From NCBI GenBank assembly GCA_905208975.1, contig CAJLRE010000070.1:1-8314 (forward strand): 8,314 nt of DNA. The letters run 5' to 3'. The DNA comes from an uncultured Collinsella sp. GTDB taxonomy: Bacteria > Actinomycetota > Coriobacteriia > Coriobacteriales > Coriobacteriaceae. The notes beneath the pieces were generated by a model, which was not told the DNA's origin, did not search any database, and worked only from the letters and a program-made list of their open reading frames with translations. This document shows, piece by piece, positions 6,815-8,314 of this stretch. Every line of letters starts with the position of its first letter. Positions within the stretch are counted from its first letter, which is position 1. The translations under genes and the position numbers were made by a program.

Positions 6815-6915
6815 AGTGTTTGCTCAACTTTCTTTTCAAGCCCTGTGATCACATGCTCCCTGCATAAACCTTCAGGGCGGCTAAACAGTCTAGTTCCGTT
6901 CAAAACGACGGACAT
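6784..6915 (-). other. possible upstream ORF overlapping the rho start
   Basis: A 43-codon frame begins at ATG 6915 (a second in-frame ATG lies at 6918), runs through the rho leader, and stops at TAA 6786-6784, 31 nt inside rho in a different frame. It begins MSVVLNGTRLF. There is no SD before its ATG, and it uses codons uncommon in this window (AGA, AGG, TTA). It may be chance. If translated, it would bring ribosomes across the weak rho GTG and could couple or limit rho translation. Confidence 0.2.
6844..6853. promoter_or_regulatory. 10-bp palindrome in the rho leader
   Basis: TGTGATCACA is a perfect dyad about 100 nt downstream of the predicted rho transcription start and 30 nt before the GTG. 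It resembles a CRP-type half-site pair without a spacer, but a perfect 10-mer can occur by chance. No regulator is proposed. Confidence 0.15.
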
Positions 6916-6957
6916 CATTGATCTGTATCGAGATGATTGCGTCAACTACGCAGCGTT

Positions 6958-6985
6958 AGTGTAACACAACCGCCGCCACCTGCAA
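6958..6985 (-). promoter_or_regulatory. probable sigma70-type promoter of rho
   Basis: On the minus strand, TTGCAG (6985-6980), a 16-bp spacer, and TACACT (6963-6958). The start would be near 6950, giving a leader of roughly 135 nt. Rho genes are commonly autoregulated through their leaders. A second -35-like TTGACG lies downstream (about 6944-6939) but lacks a -10 box at suitable spacing. Confidence 0.55.
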
Positions 6986-7066
6986 CTTAGTCATTGGGGA
7001 CGTTCTTAAACGACTAGTCAAAAGGGACACTCTTTGTTTGCCACCCACAAATCTGACTGCCTCCGC
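6986..7066. repeat. REP-like intergenic stretch
   Basis: Contains GGGGACGTTCTT (6996-7007) and AGGGACACTCTT (7023-7034), an imperfect direct repeat, with the 8-bp palindrome GACTAGTC (7012-7019) between them. On the minus strand this reads GTGTCCCTTTTGAC, similar in style to extragenic REP-type sequences mobilised by REP-associated transposases. No transposase lies in the window. This rests on resemblance only. Confidence 0.25.
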
Positions 7067-7073
7067 CAAAACT

Positions 7074-7127
7074 ATGGCGGTTTACTACGATGAATCGCTC
7101 AACCGCGACCACTCCGAAACTTGTTGA
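7074..7127 (+). other. short inward ORF from the left arm (17 aa), doubtful
   Basis: Reads MAVYYDESLNRDHSETC and stops at TGA 7125-7127. It mirrors the start of the minus-strand 42-aa frame, and N and H are matched at equal distance beyond the repeated arm. There is no SD sequence. It may be a truncated inverted copy of the same short sequence rather than a gene. Confidence 0.18.
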
Positions 7128-7213
7128 ACTAAAACCGCAGGTAGATGCCTTGCACTTTTTAGCAAAAAGCCGGCGTGGTTAGAATTCCTCAATTCATCGT
7201 AGTAAACCGGCAT
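7085..7213 (-). other. small ORF spanning the inverted-repeat element (42 aa), doubtful
   Basis: ATG at 7213 in the right arm and TAG at 7087-7085 in the left arm enclose 42 codons beginning MPVYYDELRNSNHAGFLL. It has no recognisable domain and no SD sequence; the region before the ATG reads CGAAACT. The inverted ORF from the other arm starts MAVYYDESLNRDH. Because both starts lie within identical arms, the shared VYYDE is partly forced. Coding status is uncertain. Confidence 0.25.
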
Positions 7214-7263
7214 AGTTTCGTATTTCTAGCAGCTCCAAATTCATCAATACGTCGGCGTTTGCG

Positions 7264-7296
7264 AAAAAAGCCCGACCTCCGTAGGAGATCGGGCTT
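7264..7296 (-). terminator. Rho-independent terminator of argS
   Basis: Minus-strand arms 7296-7284 and 7280-7268 form a 13-bp stem (one G-U pair) around a 3-nt loop, followed by a run of T (complement of 7264-7269). It lies 46 nt after the argS stop codon. Confidence 0.92.
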
Positions 7297-7342
7297 ATAG
7301 GGCTCAGTTAAACCAAACCTACACGGTCAAATGACCCGCAGA

Positions 7343-8314
7343 TTACATCTGCTCGGGCGCGGAAACGCCAACGAGGGTAAGCACCAGGGCGAGCGTCACG
7401 CGGACAGCGTCGCAAGCTGCCAGACGGGCGCGCGAAAGCTCGGGGTCGACGGGACGGCCCTCGCTCGGCAGAACCTGGCAGGCAGCGTAGAAGCTGTGGA
7501 AGTCGCCGGCGAGCTCCTCGGCAAAGTGGGTCAGACGGAACGGAGCGCGATCGCGAGCACAGCTGGCGATCAGGTCGGTGAGCTCGTTGAGCTTGCGCGA
7601 AAGGGCGAGCTCGGTCGGGTCGGTCAGCAGCGAGTAATCGACGTTCTCACCGATGGCCTTGGCGGCAACGGCCTTCATGCCCATCTCGTCGGCCTGCTCG
7701 GCGGTAACGTCGGCGGCACGGCGCAGGATGGAGCACACGCGGGCGTGAGCATACTGCACGTAATAGACCGGGTTGGAGTTGTCGCGCTTCTTAACGGCCT
7801 CGATGTCGAAGTCGACCATCTGGTTGGAGCTCTTGGAGATGAGCGTGTAGCGAGCGGCATCGGAGCCGACCTCGTCGACGAGCTCCTGCAGGGTCACCAT
7901 GGTGCCCTTGCGCTTGGACATACGGACGGGCTTGCCGTTACGCAGCAGGTTGACGAGCTGACCCAGCAGAACCTCAAACTTGCCGGGGTAACCCAGAGCG
8001 TCGCAGACGCAGCGGACGCGCTCGATGTAACCGTGGTGGTCGGCGCCCCAGATGTCGATGACGTGATCGACGCGCTGGAACTTATCCCAGTGATAGGCGA
8101 CGTCGGAGGCGAAGTAGGTGTACTCGCCGTCGGACTTGATCAGGACGCGGTCCTTGTCGTCGCCCAGATCGGTGGAGCGGAACCACAGGGCGCCGTCCTT
8201 GGTGTAGAGGTAGCCCATCTTGTCGAGCTTCTCAAAAGCGCGGTCGACGGCGGAGGTGCCGGCGGTCTCGCCCTCGGTGTCCTTCACATACAGCGAGCGC
8301 TCGGAGTACCAACG
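7343..8314 (-). CDS. argS: arginyl-tRNA synthetase, C-terminal 323 residues (5' end outside window)
   Basis: A class I aminoacyl-tRNA synthetase that charges tRNA-Arg with arginine in the cytoplasm. The frame is open to the right edge; residues visible there read RWYSERSLYV. Recognisable segments in order: GALWFRSTDLGDDKDRVLIKSDG, TYFASDVAYH, WGADHHGYIERV (conserved in ArgS), MSKRKGTMVTL (7921-7889, the KMSKS-type ATP-binding loop), DFDIEAVKKRDNSNPVYYVQYAHARVCSIL (start of the DALR anticodon-binding domain), and a typical C-terminal ending GVSAPEQM. The N-terminal HIGH motif and additional N-terminal domain are not in view. ArgS is normally about 550-600 residues, so a little over half is present. 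It ends at TAA 7345-7343 and has its own terminator. A GTG at 8287 is an internal valine codon, not a start. Confidence 0.97.
   Translation of the reverse strand, partial: RWYSERSLYVKDTEGETAGTSAVDRAFEKLDKMGYLYTKDGALWFRSTDLGDDKDRVLIKSDGEYTYFASDVAYHWDKFQRVDHVIDIWGADHHGYIERVRCVCDALGYPGKFEVLLGQLVNLLRNGKPVRMSKRKGTMVTLQELVDEVGSDAARYTLISKSSNQMVDFDIEAVKKRDNSNPVYYVQYAHARVCSILRRAADVTAEQADEMGMKAVAAKAIGENVDYSLLTDPTELALSRKLNELTDLIASCARDRAPFRLTHFAEELAGDFHSFYAACQVLPSEGRPVDPELSRARLAACDAVRVTLALVLTLVGVSAPEQM

Larger units (their letters stand above)
7069..7218. repeat. 150-bp element bounded by 27-nt inverted repeats
   Basis: Arms 7069-7095 and 7192-7218 are inverted copies identical at 26 of 27 positions; the exception is G7077, which faces G7210. 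The 96-nt interior holds a hairpin CTTTTT-AGC-AAAAAG (7155-7169). Each arm carries, reading inward, an ATG followed by codons for VYYDE. The element lies between the argS terminator and the rho promoter, in DNA without larger genes. It has the form of a miniature inverted-repeat element or of a structured RNA locus. No flanking target duplication is evident. Confidence 0.8.

Noticed and set aside
6137..6964. Plus-strand 275-codon frame running from rho into its leader
   Set aside because: It is an Arg/Leu/Ser-rich shadow of the rho N-terminus, extended by chance through the leader.
7069..7218. CRISPR array or riboswitch for the inverted-repeat element
   Set aside because: There are only two copies, in inverted orientation and without regular spacers, so it is not CRISPR. 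It matches no riboswitch architecture I know, and it is separated from argS by a terminator.

Overview
The window looks like chromosomal DNA of a high-GC Gram-positive gut actinobacterium of the class Coriobacteriia, most likely Collinsella or a close relative. The grounds are GC-rich, Ala-rich coding sequence, a transcription terminator Rho with a very long charged N-terminal extension (an actinobacterial habit), and clear SD sequences with sigma70-type promoters. The genus is an inference from overall character; no database was searched. Most of the window is ordinary housekeeping sequence, with one unusual intergenic element.

Layout, left to right. Positions 1-155 hold two minus-strand tRNA genes, tRNA-His(GTG) and then tRNA-Lys(CTT), the latter cut by the window edge. 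They share a good promoter at 182-210. On the plus strand, 319-1500 encodes an intact PLP-dependent class I aminotransferase. It is followed by 1518-1955, the C-terminal half of a ROK-family sugar kinase whose 5' half is missing, probably a deletion remnant. A strong bidirectional terminator at 2035-2085 separates this from two minus-strand genes. These are a 466-residue membrane-anchored Ala/acid-rich protein of unknown function (3928-2528) and a small VanZ-family membrane protein (2520-2071). They form an operon behind a near-consensus promoter at 4065-4093.

The minus-strand rho gene (6814-4241) encodes an 857-residue Rho. The ATPase core is canonical, but about 435 residues of low-complexity sequence with evenly scattered basic islands precede it, and the RNP1 motif of the primary RNA-binding site is diverged. 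Its terminator is at 4172-4203. The 528-bp gap between rho and argS holds a probable rho promoter, a long leader with an overlapping upstream reading frame, a REP-like stretch, and a 150-bp element bounded by 27-nt inverted repeats (26/27 complementary). Each arm carries the start of a small ORF with the same VYYDE motif. The argS terminator follows, then the C-terminal 323 codons of argS, running off the right edge.

The genes serve separate jobs: decoding (tRNAs, ArgS), transcription termination (Rho), amino-acid metabolism (aminotransferase), and unknown envelope functions (466-aa protein and VanZ). I see no defence system, prophage, CRISPR array or transposase gene. The best candidates for something undescribed are the inverted-repeat element upstream of rho and the unusual N-terminal half of Rho itself.
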